DNA of 64,000 nucleotides from the NCBI RefSeq assembly GCF_014873495.1, contig NZ_JADBGF010000001.1, forward strand, positions 3,596,001-3,660,000, written 5' to 3'. This document shows, one piece after another, positions 26,159 through 33,603 of the stretch; position 1 is the first letter of the stretch, and each line of letters starts with the position of its first letter. Made by a program: the position numbers and the translations under genes. The DNA comes from Streptomyces stelliscabiei. GTDB taxonomy: Bacteria > Actinomycetota > Actinomycetes > Streptomycetales > Streptomycetaceae. The notes under the pieces are model-generated. The model saw nothing but the letters and a program-made list of their open reading frames with translations, was not told where the DNA came from and searched no databases.

Positions 26159-27313
26159 CTAGCCGCCGGACGTGTCCTGTTCGGCTTCCTCTCCTACGCC
26201 CGCGCAGTCGTACGGGTCCTTGAGCCAGCCGTCCGGCAGGACTACGCGGTTGTTGCCGGAGGTGCGGCCGCGTGGGCCGTCGGCGCCGGTCGGCCAGGGC
26301 TGGTCGAGGTCCAACTCGTCCAGGCCGGAACGGAGTTCGGCGAGGGAGGAGGTGATGGCGAGGCGTTTGCGCATCTCGGAGCCGACCGCGAAGCCCTTGA
26401 GGTACCAGGCCACGTGCTTGCGGAAGTCGACGACACCCTTGGACTCGTCGCCGCTCCACTCGCCCAGCAGGGTGGCGTGCCGGACCATGACGTCGGCGAC
26501 CTCCCGGAGCGCGGGCCGCGCGAGATCCTCCGTGCGCCCCTCGAACGCGGCCACCAGGTCCGCGAACAGCCACGGCCGCCCCAGGCAGCCGCGCCCGACG
26601 ACCACGCCGTCGCAGCCGGTCTCGCGGACCATCCGCAGCGCGTCCTCGGCCGACCAGATGTCGCCGTTGCCGAGGACGGGGATCTCGGGGACGTGCTCCT
26701 TGAGACGGGCGATGGCGTCCCAGTCCGCCGTGCCGCCGTAGTGCTGGGCGGCGGTGCGGCCGTGCAGGGCGATGGAGGTGACGCCCTCCTCGACGGCGAT
26801 GCGCCCGGCGTCGAGGTAGGTGATGTGGTCGTCGTCGATGCCCTTGCGCATCTTCATGGTGACCGGGAGGTCACCGGCGCCGCTCACCGCCTCGCGGAGG
26901 ATCGCGCGGAGGAGGTTGCGCTTGTAGGGGAGGGCGGAGCCGCCGCCCTTGCGGGTCACCTTGGGGACCGGGCAGCCGAAGTTGAGGTCGATGTGGTCGG
27001 CGAGGCCCTCCTCCGCGATCATGCGGACGGCCTTGCCGACGGTCGCCGGGTCCACGCCGTACAGCTGGATCGAGCGCGGCTTCTCGGTCGCGTCGAAGCG
27101 GATCAGCTGCATGGTCTTCTCGTTGCGCTCGACCAGCGCCCGCGTGGTGATCATCTCGCTGACGAACAGGCCCTTGCCGCCGCTGAACTCCCGGCACAGG
27201 GTGCGGAAGGGCGCGTTCGTGATGCCGGCCATGGGGGCCAGGACGACGGGCGGGGTGACGGTGTGCGGGCCGATCCGCAAGGGGGCCGGCGCGAGGGAGA
27301 CGGGCGTGGACAT
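26159..27313 (-). CDS. tRNA-dihydrouridine synthase
   Basis: 384 residues, FMN enzyme reducing specific uridines of tRNA to dihydrouridine. ATG 27313 has GGGGGA immediately upstream; the much longer ORF is rejected. The N-terminal TIM barrel starts VVLAPMAGITNAPFRTLC. The active-site Cys is C114 in NFGCPVPKVTRKGGGSAL, with basic motifs following and FMN-phosphate glycines near GNGDIWS and GRGCLGRPW. DusB-like by sequence. The next gene (MFS) is divergent across a 72-bp AT-rich gap. Confidence 0.95.
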   Translation of the reverse strand: MSTPVSLAPAPLRIGPHTVTPPVVLAPMAGITNAPFRTLCREFSGGKGLFVSEMITTRALVERNEKTMQLIRFDATEKPRSIQLYGVDPATVGKAVRMIAEEGLADHIDLNFGCPVPKVTRKGGGSALPYKRNLLRAILREAVSGAGDLPVTMKMRKGIDDDHITYLDAGRIAVEEGVTSIALHGRTAAQHYGGTADWDAIARLKEHVPEIPVLGNGDIWSAEDALRMVRETGCDGVVVGRGCLGRPWLFADLVAAFEGRTEDLARPALREVADVMVRHATLLGEWSGDESKGVVDFRKHVAWYLKGFAVGSEMRKRLAITSSLAELRSGLDELDLDQPWPTGADGPRGRTSGNNRVVLPDGWLKDPYDCAGVGEEAEQDTSGG

Positions 27314-27385
27314 TCCCCCATTGTCGCGCACCTGGACGCATGCCCGCGATTCATTAGTTAGGCGCACTATAGAGTCGGGCGTACG

Positions 27386-28840
27386 ATGGGCCGCATGCCC
27401 GAGCTCGGCCGCCGCCACCGTCTGCTCGTGCTCGCGATCTGCTGCACCAGCCTGCTGATCGTGAGCCTGGACAACACCGTCCTGAACGTCGCCCTGCCCT
27501 CCATGCAGCGCGACCTGGACGCGAGCCTCGCGGGCCTGCAGTGGACGATCGACGCCTACACCCTGGTCCTGGCGGCCCTGCTGATGCTGGCGGGCTCCAC
27601 CGCGGACCGGATCGGCCGCAAGCGGGTCTTCATGGCGGGCCTGGTCGTCTTCGCGGTCGGCTCGCTGCTGTGCTCCCTCGCGCCGAACCTGGAGTCGCTG
27701 GTCGCCTTCCGCATGGTGCAGGCCGTCGGCGGCTCGATGCTCAACCCGGTGGCCATGTCGATCATCACCAACACGTTCACGGACCCGCGCGAGCGGGCCC
27801 GGGCGATCGGCGCCTGGGGTGCGGTCGTGGGCATCTCGATGGCCGCCGGACCGATCATCGGCGGCCTCCTGGTGGAGTCGGTGGGCTGGCGCTCGATCTT
27901 CTGGATCAACCTGCCGGTCGGGCTGGCCGCGCTCCTGCTGACCTGGCGGTTCGTCCCCGAGTCCCGCGCCCCGAAGGCCCGCCGCCCCGACCCCGTCGGA
28001 CAGCTCCTCGTCATCGCGCTGCTCGGCTCCCTCACCTACGCGATCATCGAGGCGCCGACCGCCCCGCTCGGCGAGACCCTCGCCCTCGGCATGGTCGCCC
28101 TCGCGGCGCTGCTCGGCCTCCTGCGGTACGAACCCCGCCGCCACGAACCCCTCATCGACCTGCGCTTCTTCCGCTCGGCCCCGTTCAGCGGGGCGACGGT
28201 GATAGCGGTCAGCGCGTTCGCCGGCCTCGGCGGTTTCCTGTTCCTGTCGACGCTGTACCTGCAGAACGTGCGCGGCCTGGACGCCCTGCACGCCGGCCTG
28301 TGGATGCTGCCGATGGCTGTCCTGTGCTTCGTCTGCGCGCCCGTCGCCGGCCGGCTGGTCGGCAGCCGGGGCCCGCGGCTGCCGTTGCTGGTCGCCGGGA
28401 TCGCCATGACCGCGAGCGGGGTGCTCTTCGCCGCGTTCGAGGCCGAGACCGGGAACGTCACCCTCGTCATCGGCTACGTCCTGTTCGGCCTCGGCTTCGG
28501 CTTCGTCAACGCGCCCATCACCAACACGGCCGTGTCCGGGATGCCGCGCGCCCAGGCCGGGGTCGCCGCGGCGGTCGCCTCCACCAGCCGCCAGATCGGC
28601 CAGACCCTGGGGGTCGCGGTGATCGGCGCGGTGCTGGCGGCGGGCCTCGGCTCGTCCTCGTACGCCGACGCGTTCGTGTCGGCGGCCCGCCCCGCCTGGT
28701 GGATCGTCGCGGCGTGCGGCTTCGCGGTGCTGGTGCTGGGGGCCCTGACCACCGGGGTGTGGGCCCGGGAGACGGCCGACCGGACGGCCCGCCGCCTGGA
28801 GGCGGCGGAGGTCCGGGACGCGGCGGAGGTCGGGTCGTAG
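27386..28840 (+). CDS. MFS transporter, DHA2 (EmrB/QacA) drug-export family
   Basis: A 484-residue membrane protein with about 14 hydrophobic helices. Motif A reads GSTADRIGRKRVF (about residues 70-82); motif C-like GAVVGISMAAGPIIGG (about 147-162) marks antiporters. Helix 1 carries LIVSLDNTVLNVALP, typical of DHA2. The likely role is proton-driven export of drugs or an endogenous metabolite. A TATAGA -10-like element (27368-27373) lies 12 bp before the ATG, so the leader is very short. No regulator is adjacent. Confidence 0.9.
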   Translation: MGRMPELGRRHRLLVLAICCTSLLIVSLDNTVLNVALPSMQRDLDASLAGLQWTIDAYTLVLAALLMLAGSTADRIGRKRVFMAGLVVFAVGSLLCSLAPNLESLVAFRMVQAVGGSMLNPVAMSIITNTFTDPRERARAIGAWGAVVGISMAAGPIIGGLLVESVGWRSIFWINLPVGLAALLLTWRFVPESRAPKARRPDPVGQLLVIALLGSLTYAIIEAPTAPLGETLALGMVALAALLGLLRYEPRRHEPLIDLRFFRSAPFSGATVIAVSAFAGLGGFLFLSTLYLQNVRGLDALHAGLWMLPMAVLCFVCAPVAGRLVGSRGPRLPLLVAGIAMTASGVLFAAFEAETGNVTLVIGYVLFGLGFGFVNAPITNTAVSGMPRAQAGVAAAVASTSRQIGQTLGVAVIGAVLAAGLGSSSYADAFVSAARPAWWIVAACGFAVLVLGALTTGVWARETADRTARRLEAAEVRDAAEVGS

Positions 28841-29113
28841 CCCTCGACACCCTCTCCGCGGTCGCGGTCGCCGGCGCTGAGCGCCGGGACGGCCGGGCGG
28901 CCGCCGGTGCGAGCGGTTTCTCCGGCTTGCTCCGGCTTGCTACGGCTTGCTACGGATCTGCGGTCCCGGTCGGGTCGAACGCCGGGGCCCTGCGCGACGA
29001 CATAGGTAACGCCTGGGACAACTCCTCGTGCGATCCGCCCCGTTGATGTCGGTCGTGCCGCACACTCCTCACGGACGTGGAACGGGACCGCGCGGGTGTC
29101 GGCCGGAGGGGTC
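28841..29113. repeat. Intergenic region with hairpin and 10-bp tandem repeat
   Basis: Contains a CCGGCGC-TGA-GCGCCGG hairpin (28871-28887) suited to terminate the MFS gene, then a tandem 10-bp repeat (TCCGGCTTGC twice, TACGGCTTGC, TACGG) at 28921-28955. Nothing else is recognisable up to the small gene at 29114. Confidence 0.6.
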
Positions 29114-29320
29114 ATGCGGCAGATCAACACGAGCAGGGTGAGCCGCTGGGACCAGCACGGGCGGGAGCACACCGTGCGGGTCCAGCGCACGGGGGTGCAG
29201 CGCACGATCCGCTGCGACACCTGCGGCTGGCGCAGGGGCGCGCAGTTCCTGCCGTGGCTGAAGGCGGAGGAACACCTCGCCGAGGCCCACCAGGCGACGG
29301 TGAACCCCGCGGGCTCGTGA
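29114..29320 (+). CDS. Small Cys-pair protein, unknown function
   Basis: 68 residues from ATG 29114 with GGAGGGG four bases upstream. One CxxC pair (IRCDTCGWRRG) lies in the middle and one AEEHLAEAH segment follows; Cys2 plus His2 could bind zinc, giving a single-finger or zinc-ribbon-like module. No family recognised. The frame has the third-position GC bias of a real gene and stands alone. Confidence 0.6.
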   Translation: MRQINTSRVSRWDQHGREHTVRVQRTGVQRTIRCDTCGWRRGAQFLPWLKAEEHLAEAHQATVNPAGS

Positions 29321-29715
29321 CCGCCCCGGGACACTGGCCCGGCAGCCTCGTGACCGCCCGGGAACCACAGCCCTGGGCAAGCTCGCGACCGAACCCCGGC
29401 CCGCTCATGCCGGGCGGCCTCGCGACCGCCCCAACACCACTGGCCCGGGTGGCTCGCGACCAGCCCCCGGCCCTCTCACACCCGGGCGATCTCGCGACCG
29501 CCCCGGCACCACGGACCCGGCGGCCTCGCGACCGTCCCCCGCCCCTCACGCCCTGACAGCCTCACGACCGCCCCCGGCACCACCAGCCCGGACAGCCTCG
29601 CGACCGCCCCGGCACCACGGACCCGGCGGCCTCGCGACCGTCCCCCGCCCCTCACGCCCGGGCGGCCTCGCGACCGCCCCGGCACCCCAGGCCGCCCTGC
29701 GGGCTCGTGGCCGCC
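29321..29715. repeat. Irregular minisatellite, about 12 units of ~35 bp
   Basis: A motif close to CTCGCGACCGCCCC recurs roughly every 30-38 bp (about 29317, 29348, 29382, 29421, 29453, 29491, 29526, 29562, 29597, 29631, 29667, 29703). Spacers are C-rich (e.g. GGCACCACGGACCCGGCGG). A block of about 64 bp beginning CTCGCGACCGCCCCGGCACC is duplicated almost exactly at 29491 and 29597, giving a 106-bp higher-order period. No coding frame across it is credible. Lies between the small gene and the convergent SRPBCC gene. Confidence 0.85.
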
Positions 29716-29724
29716 GGCGAGTCC

Positions 29725-30129
29725 TCAGCCCTGCCGGTCCAGCGCCTCCGCGACCTGCTTGATCACCCGCCGCCAGTGCGCCCGTTGGCGTTCCCGCTCC
29801 TCGGGGCCCGCCATGCGCTCCTGATGGAAGACGAGCACCGACCGGCCGCCCCCCGCCGCCGACACGGCGACCTGCACGGTCGTGTCGCCGTAGGTGACGC
29901 GGATGCGGTCACCGGGCCGGTAGCCGCGCACCTCGCCCGTGGCGCCCGCGGCGGTCTCGTAGGACGCCCCGCGCTCGGGGGTGAGCCGCGCCCCGGCCCC
30001 GAGCCACAGTTCCAGCCCGCGCGGTCCACTGATGAACTCCCAGACGGCGGCGGGCGACTGGGGCAGGGTGCGGGAGACGCCGACTTCCCATCCGGCGTCC
30101 CTGGTGAGTCCGGTGGATCGCGTGGTCAT
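29725..30129 (-). CDS. SRPBCC / AHSA1-like domain protein
   Basis: 134 residues with a Bet v1/START-like fold: VSRTLPQSPAAVWEFIS at the N-terminus, GEVRGYRPGDRIRVTY in the middle, and a C-terminal helix HWRRVIKQVAEALDRQG. The ATG at 30129 was chosen because AAAGG lies 9 bases upstream; an earlier ATG at 30138 is too close to that site. Proteins like this bind hydrophobic ligands or act in polyketide/stress contexts; no specific role can be given. It lies about 60 bp downstream of the CGNR regulator on the same strand and is probably in the same operon. Confidence 0.8.
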   Translation of the reverse strand: MTTRSTGLTRDAGWEVGVSRTLPQSPAAVWEFISGPRGLELWLGAGARLTPERGASYETAAGATGEVRGYRPGDRIRVTYGDTTVQVAVSAAGGGRSVLVFHQERMAGPEERERQRAHWRRVIKQVAEALDRQG

Positions 30130-30191
30130 GGGGTTCATCCTTTCTCGTGGACCGCTCCCGGCCGGTGTACCCGCCGCCCGGTTCCAGCCGC

Positions 30192-30818
30192 TCATTCGAC
30201 CGGGCCCGCCCCGGAGCGGCGTACGCGGTGGGCGCGGACCTTGTGACGGTTGCCGCAGTGCTCCATCGAGCACCAGCGGCGGCGGCCGGGGCGTGAGGTG
30301 TCGACGTACAGGAGGTAGCAGCGGTCGCCGGCGCACATGCGGATCCGTTGCGCGTACGGCCCGGTGAGGAGGTCGACGGCGTCCCGGGCGACCGTGGACA
30401 GCAACTGCGGGCCGGTCGCCGGGCCCGGGGCCCAGCCCCGGGTGCCGTCCGCGCCGATGGCGGGAGCCAGCGGCGGGCGGGCGGCGGCGTCGTTGACGAG
30501 GTCGAGGTCGGCGGTGTCCGCCGGGGCTATGCCCAGCTCGGGGAGCCCGCCGCCGACGACACGGGAGACGGCCGTACGGGTCAGCGCGTCGCGCAGCCGG
30601 CGGGCGTACGCCACATCGTCCTCCGTGACATCGAGGGCGGGGGGCGTCGGGGTGAGCCGGGACTGCTCGGCCCAGGCGACCAGGTCGCCGGGGGTGTGCA
30701 GCACCTCGTAGCGGGTCAGGGCGCCGGGGCCGCCGGTGATGAGCAGCTCCAGGCAGAGGGCGCCCGGATCGAACCGGAAGACGTTCCCGGAGTAGGACCG
30801 CAACCGGATGCCCGACAC
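30192..30818 (-). CDS. CGNR zinc-finger transcriptional regulator (ABATE domain)
   Basis: About 208 residues. An N-terminal ABATE-type domain (SYSGNVFRFDPGALCLELL) is followed by a C-terminal CGNR zinc finger, CAGDRCYLLYVD then RRWCSMEHCGNRHKVRAHR, with two Cys pairs. GTG 30818 has AAGGGGG upstream and gives the family-like start VSGIRLRSYSGN; the alternative ATG 30863 would place the start codon inside a perfect palindrome shared with the divergent gene. Members are presumed stress or catabolic regulators. Likely autoregulated through that palindrome and cotranscribed with the SRPBCC gene. Confidence 0.85.
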   Translation of the reverse strand: MSGIRLRSYSGNVFRFDPGALCLELLITGGPGALTRYEVLHTPGDLVAWAEQSRLTPTPPALDVTEDDVAYARRLRDALTRTAVSRVVGGGLPELGIAPADTADLDLVNDAAARPPLAPAIGADGTRGWAPGPATGPQLLSTVARDAVDLLTGPYAQRIRMCAGDRCYLLYVDTSRPGRRRWCSMEHCGNRHKVRAHRVRRSGAGPVE

Positions 30819-30860
30819 TCCCGACGCCCCCTTCGGGGCCGATGCCCTGGACGACAAACC

Positions 30861-30887
30861 CATGTAACCAATATAACCGGTTACATG
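30861..30887. promoter_or_regulatory. 27-bp palindrome between divergent CGNR regulator and VOC gene
   Basis: CATGTAACC-AATATAACC-GGTTACATG: perfect 9-bp inverted arms around a 9-bp AT-rich spacer. The right arm contains the ATG of the VOC gene, and the left arm contains an alternative ATG of the CGNR gene. The spacer repeats the half-site TATAACC. A strong operator candidate for the adjacent regulator. Confidence 0.7.
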
Positions 30888-31343
30888 ACTGCCGCACTGA
30901 ACTGGAAACTGGTCATCGACTCGCGGGACGCCCAGCCCCTGGCAGACTTCTGGGCCGCTGCGCTGGGCTACGAGGTGGAGGACCCCAGCACGCTGATCAG
31001 CCATCTCCTGGCCACCGGCGACCTTCCCGAGGCCGCCGTCGCCGAGCACGACGGCCACCGCGTCTTCCGCGGTTACGCCGCCGTCCGCCACCCCGACGAC
31101 CCGTACGACCCGTTCACCGGTGTCGGCAAGGGCCGTCGTCTGCTCTTCCAGGACGTCCCCGAACCCAAGTCGGGCAAGAACCGTCTCCACATCGACGTCC
31201 ACGCCGGCCCGGACGGGCTGGAGGCGCTGGCCGTCCGCATGGAGACACTCGGCGCCACCCGGGTCGAGGAGTTCGACCGGGGCCCGGCCGGGCACTGGTG
31301 GGTGATGCGGGACCCGGAGGGCAACGAGTTCTGCGTGGCGTAG
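30885..31343 (+). CDS. VOC-superfamily (glyoxalase/dioxygenase-like) protein
   Basis: 152 residues with two beta-alpha-beta-beta-beta modules: LNWKLVIDSRDAQPLADFW at the start and RLHIDVHAGPDG, then WWVMRDPEGNEFCVA at the C-terminal end, the classic VOC finish. The ATG at 30885 sits inside the operator palindrome and has no ribosome site, so the transcript is probably leaderless or the start is coupled to repression. Similar Streptomyces proteins are annotated as glyoxalase-like; substrate unknown. Confidence 0.85.
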   Translation: MTAALNWKLVIDSRDAQPLADFWAAALGYEVEDPSTLISHLLATGDLPEAAVAEHDGHRVFRGYAAVRHPDDPYDPFTGVGKGRRLLFQDVPEPKSGKNRLHIDVHAGPDGLEALAVRMETLGATRVEEFDRGPAGHWWVMRDPEGNEFCVA

Positions 31344-31366
31344 GCCCGGGCCGGACGGGCCCGGCG

Positions 31367-31954
31367 TCAGGCCCGCAGGCCTCGCGTCACCAGCTCCACG
31401 ACCGCCTCGAACTGGGCCTCGATGTCCGGCTGCCGCCAGGTGGGGGCGTACGAGGGGTCGTGGAAGCGGGCGGTGGCGTGGAACACGGCCCGGGCGGTGG
31501 CGGCGGGGTCGGTGGCGGCGAAGGCGCCGGCGGCGACGCCGGACCGGACGATGTCGGCCAACTGGCCGGTCAGGTCGGCGATATGGGCGCCGACGGCCTC
31601 ACCGCTCTCGTCCGTCAGCACCTGGTAGGTGGCGAACAGCTCGGGGTCGTCCCCGGCCTTGCGGCGCTTGGCGGCGAAGAGGGCGGACAGCCAGGCGCGC
31701 AGCCGGGCCTCCGGGTCGCGGTCCTCGGCGGCGACGGCGGTCAGGGTCGCCGTCGTACGGTCCAGCCAGCGCTTGGTCACCGCTTCCCGCAGCACCGCCT
31801 TCGTGCGGAAGTGGCGGTAGACGCTTCCGTGACTGACGCCGAGCGCGCGGGCCACGTCGACCACGGTGGCCTTGGCGGGCCCGTGGCGGCGCAGGACCTC
31901 CTCGGTCGCTTCGAGGATGCGCTCGGGGGTCAGGGTCTCGGAGGTCGGTGACAT
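31367..31954 (-). CDS. TetR-family transcriptional regulator
   Basis: 195 residues. The N-terminal helix-turn-helix is clear (TVVDVARALGVSHGSVYRHFRTK, about 30-52); the ligand domain is helical and Ala-rich. It begins 25 bp after the stop of the aldo/keto reductase gene on the same strand, so the two form an operon. The strong palindrome upstream of that operon is the obvious candidate binding site. Ligand unknown. Confidence 0.9.
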   Translation of the reverse strand: MSPTSETLTPERILEATEEVLRRHGPAKATVVDVARALGVSHGSVYRHFRTKAVLREAVTKRWLDRTTATLTAVAAEDRDPEARLRAWLSALFAAKRRKAGDDPELFATYQVLTDESGEAVGAHIADLTGQLADIVRSGVAAGAFAATDPAATARAVFHATARFHDPSYAPTWRQPDIEAQFEAVVELVTRGLRA

Positions 31955-31979
31955 GGGGGAACCGTACCCGGCGGACGGA

Positions 31980-32996
31980 TCAGCGCTCGCTGTCGAGGTG
32001 TGCCATCTGGGCCGCGGGGTAGCGCTCGCCCGCCGCCGCGCCGGCCGGGACGGCGTCCTCGATCGCCGCGAGGTCGGCCGCGTCCAGGGTGACCTCCAGC
32101 GCGCCCAGCGCCTCGGCGAGGCGGTCCCGGCGGCGGGCGCCCACCAGCGGTACGACGTCCTCGCCGCGCGAGAGCACCCAGGCGATGGCGATCTGCGCGA
32201 CCGACACCCCCTTCTCCTCCGCGATCTTCCGCAGCGCCTCCACCAGGTCCAGGTTGCGCAGGAGGTTCTCCCCCTGGAACCGGGGCGAGAACGCCCGGAA
32301 GTCCCCCTCCGCCAGCTGCCGGTCCCGGGTGAAGTGACCGGAGATCAGGCCGCGGGAGAGGACGCCGTACGCCGTGATCGCGATACCCAGCTCGCGGGCG
32401 GTCGGCAGGATCTCGTCCTCGATGCCGCGTGAGACGAGGGAGTACTCGATCTGGAGGTCCGTGATCGGGGCCGTGGCGGCGGCGCGGCGGATCGTCTCCG
32501 CGCCGACCTCGCTGAGGCCGATGTGCCGGACGTATCCCTTCTCGACCAGTTCGGCGATGGCGCCGACGGTCTCCTCGATCGGCACGTCGGGGTCGACCCG
32601 GGCGATGCGGTAGACGTCGATGTGGTCCGTGCCGAGGCGCTGGAGGGAGTACGCGGCGAAGTTCCTGACCGCCGCCGGGCGGCCGTCGTACCCGGACCAG
32701 GCTCCGTCCGGGTCGCGCAGCGCCCCGAACTTGACGCTGGTCAGGGCCTGTTCGCGGTGGGCGGCGGGCGCGGTGCGCAGGGCCTCGCCGATCAGCAGTT
32801 CGTTGTGGCCCATGCCGTAGAAGTCGCCCGTGTCCAGCAGGGTCACACCGGCTTCGAGAGCCGCGTGGATCGTCGCGACGGACTCGGCCCGGTCGGCCCC
32901 GCCGTACAGCGCGGACATGCCCATGCAGCCGAGGCCGAGGGCGGAGACCTGGGGACCGGTGGCGCCGAGGGTGCGGGTCTTCGGTGTCGTCGTCAT
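31980..32996 (-). CDS. Aldo/keto reductase
   Basis: 338-residue NADPH-dependent (alpha/beta)8 oxidoreductase. VSALGLGCMGMS marks the N-terminus. Catalytic residues follow in order: Asp and Tyr in LLDTGDFYGMGHNE (about 55-68), Lys in SVKFG near 90, His in GTDHIDVYRIARVD near 128. QIAIAWVLSRG and the cofactor loop VPLVGARRRD are in the C-terminal part. It resembles AKR13-type reductases of Streptomyces. First gene of an operon with TetR; the operator-like palindrome ends about 19 bp upstream of its ATG. Confidence 0.92.
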   Translation of the reverse strand: MTTTPKTRTLGATGPQVSALGLGCMGMSALYGGADRAESVATIHAALEAGVTLLDTGDFYGMGHNELLIGEALRTAPAAHREQALTSVKFGALRDPDGAWSGYDGRPAAVRNFAAYSLQRLGTDHIDVYRIARVDPDVPIEETVGAIAELVEKGYVRHIGLSEVGAETIRRAAATAPITDLQIEYSLVSRGIEDEILPTARELGIAITAYGVLSRGLISGHFTRDRQLAEGDFRAFSPRFQGENLLRNLDLVEALRKIAEEKGVSVAQIAIAWVLSRGEDVVPLVGARRRDRLAEALGALEVTLDAADLAAIEDAVPAGAAAGERYPAAQMAHLDSER

Positions 32997-33011
32997 GCGA
33001 CCACGATGACA

Positions 33012-33054
33012 TGACAGCTGACAGATATCAATATCTGTCAGCTGCTATCTGTCA
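33012..33054. promoter_or_regulatory. 30-bp near-perfect palindrome upstream of the AKR-TetR operon
   Basis: At 33015-33044, CAGCTGACAGATAT and ATATCTGTCAGCTG form 14-bp perfect inverted arms separated by two bases. Additional half sites, TGACAG at 33012 and ATCTGTCA at 33047-33054, flank it. Such symmetric, AT-centred repeats are typical TetR operators. It lies 19-48 bp upstream of the AKR start, overlapping the expected promoter. Confidence 0.75.
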
Positions 33055-33111
33055 CCCGTCGTCCCCTACCCATCGCAGGGCGTCCGGCCAGGCCGCAGTA
33101 GGCGCTTCGCG

Positions 33112-33480
33112 ATGGGAGCGGATCGCCGAGCTGATCGGTGTCCCCGGCCGGAGGCGCGGGCCGTCAGGATCATCGCCATGGGGCGGCCGAAGTGGGCCGG
33201 CTGGGCCGAGCTGGCGCGGGACGACATCGGCTGGGACGGGGTGGAGAACACCGTCCGGGTGCGGGGTGAGGTCGACGCGGACATCCCGCTCAACGACAGC
33301 CGTGGCATCGACGTCGGCGTCCTCAGCCGGTTCCCGATCACGTCCGCGCGGTCGCACATCTGCCCCGAGTTCGAGGTGAAGGCCGGGGGCGAGCCCGTCG
33401 GGCACCCACGGCACCGGCAGGCGGGACGAGCAGAAGCCCGACTGCCTCATGTTCGGCCCGCAGTCGTGGGCGAGGGTGAC
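33112..33480 (+). pseudogene. Remnant of an endonuclease/exonuclease/phosphatase-family gene
   Basis: In one frame the translation contains KWAGWAELARDDIGWDGVEN, GEVDADIPLN and RGIDVGVLSRFPITSARSH. These pieces match the start and middle of Streptomyces EEP-fold proteins, in which VDADI is normally followed by the LLTVEVEDR segment and some 30-40 residues before DxRGIDVGxLSR. Here the two pieces are fused directly, so an internal deletion is inferred. Downstream conservation fades after ~33370, and a separate fragment (CLMFGPQSWARVTNVGVTCK) appears in another frame. No intact start with a ribosome site is present. The 'match' is from memory of the family, not from a search. Confidence 0.55.
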
Positions 33481-33503
33481 GAACGTGGGCGTGACCTGCA
33501 AAC

Positions 33504-33544
33504 GCGGAGTTCCCCGGCCCCGTCAGGGGCGCGGGGAACTCCGC
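33504..33544 (-). terminator. Hairpin with GCGGGGAAC core downstream of glyS
   Basis: GCGGAGTTCCCCG pairs with CGGGGAACTCCGC through a GGCCCC/GGGGC inner stem and short loop. It sits 60 bp beyond the leftward glyS stop. It shares its core with the dispersed palindromes at 2.5, 25.8-26.1 and 51.4 kb. Confidence 0.7.
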
Positions 33545-33603
33545 GACCGGCTACGACCTACGACGAACCCGCAGCCGCTCAATCACACGTGCGAGGCAAC
33601 CCC

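Noticed and set aside
23652..26573. 973-codon - strand ORF opposite the debranching-like gene
   Set aside because: Pro/Arg/His-rich antisense frame running through intergenic repeats; no homology-like segments.
29321..29715. CRISPR-like array
   Set aside because: Units are degenerate, spacers are short and themselves repeated, and no cas genes are present; it is a minisatellite.
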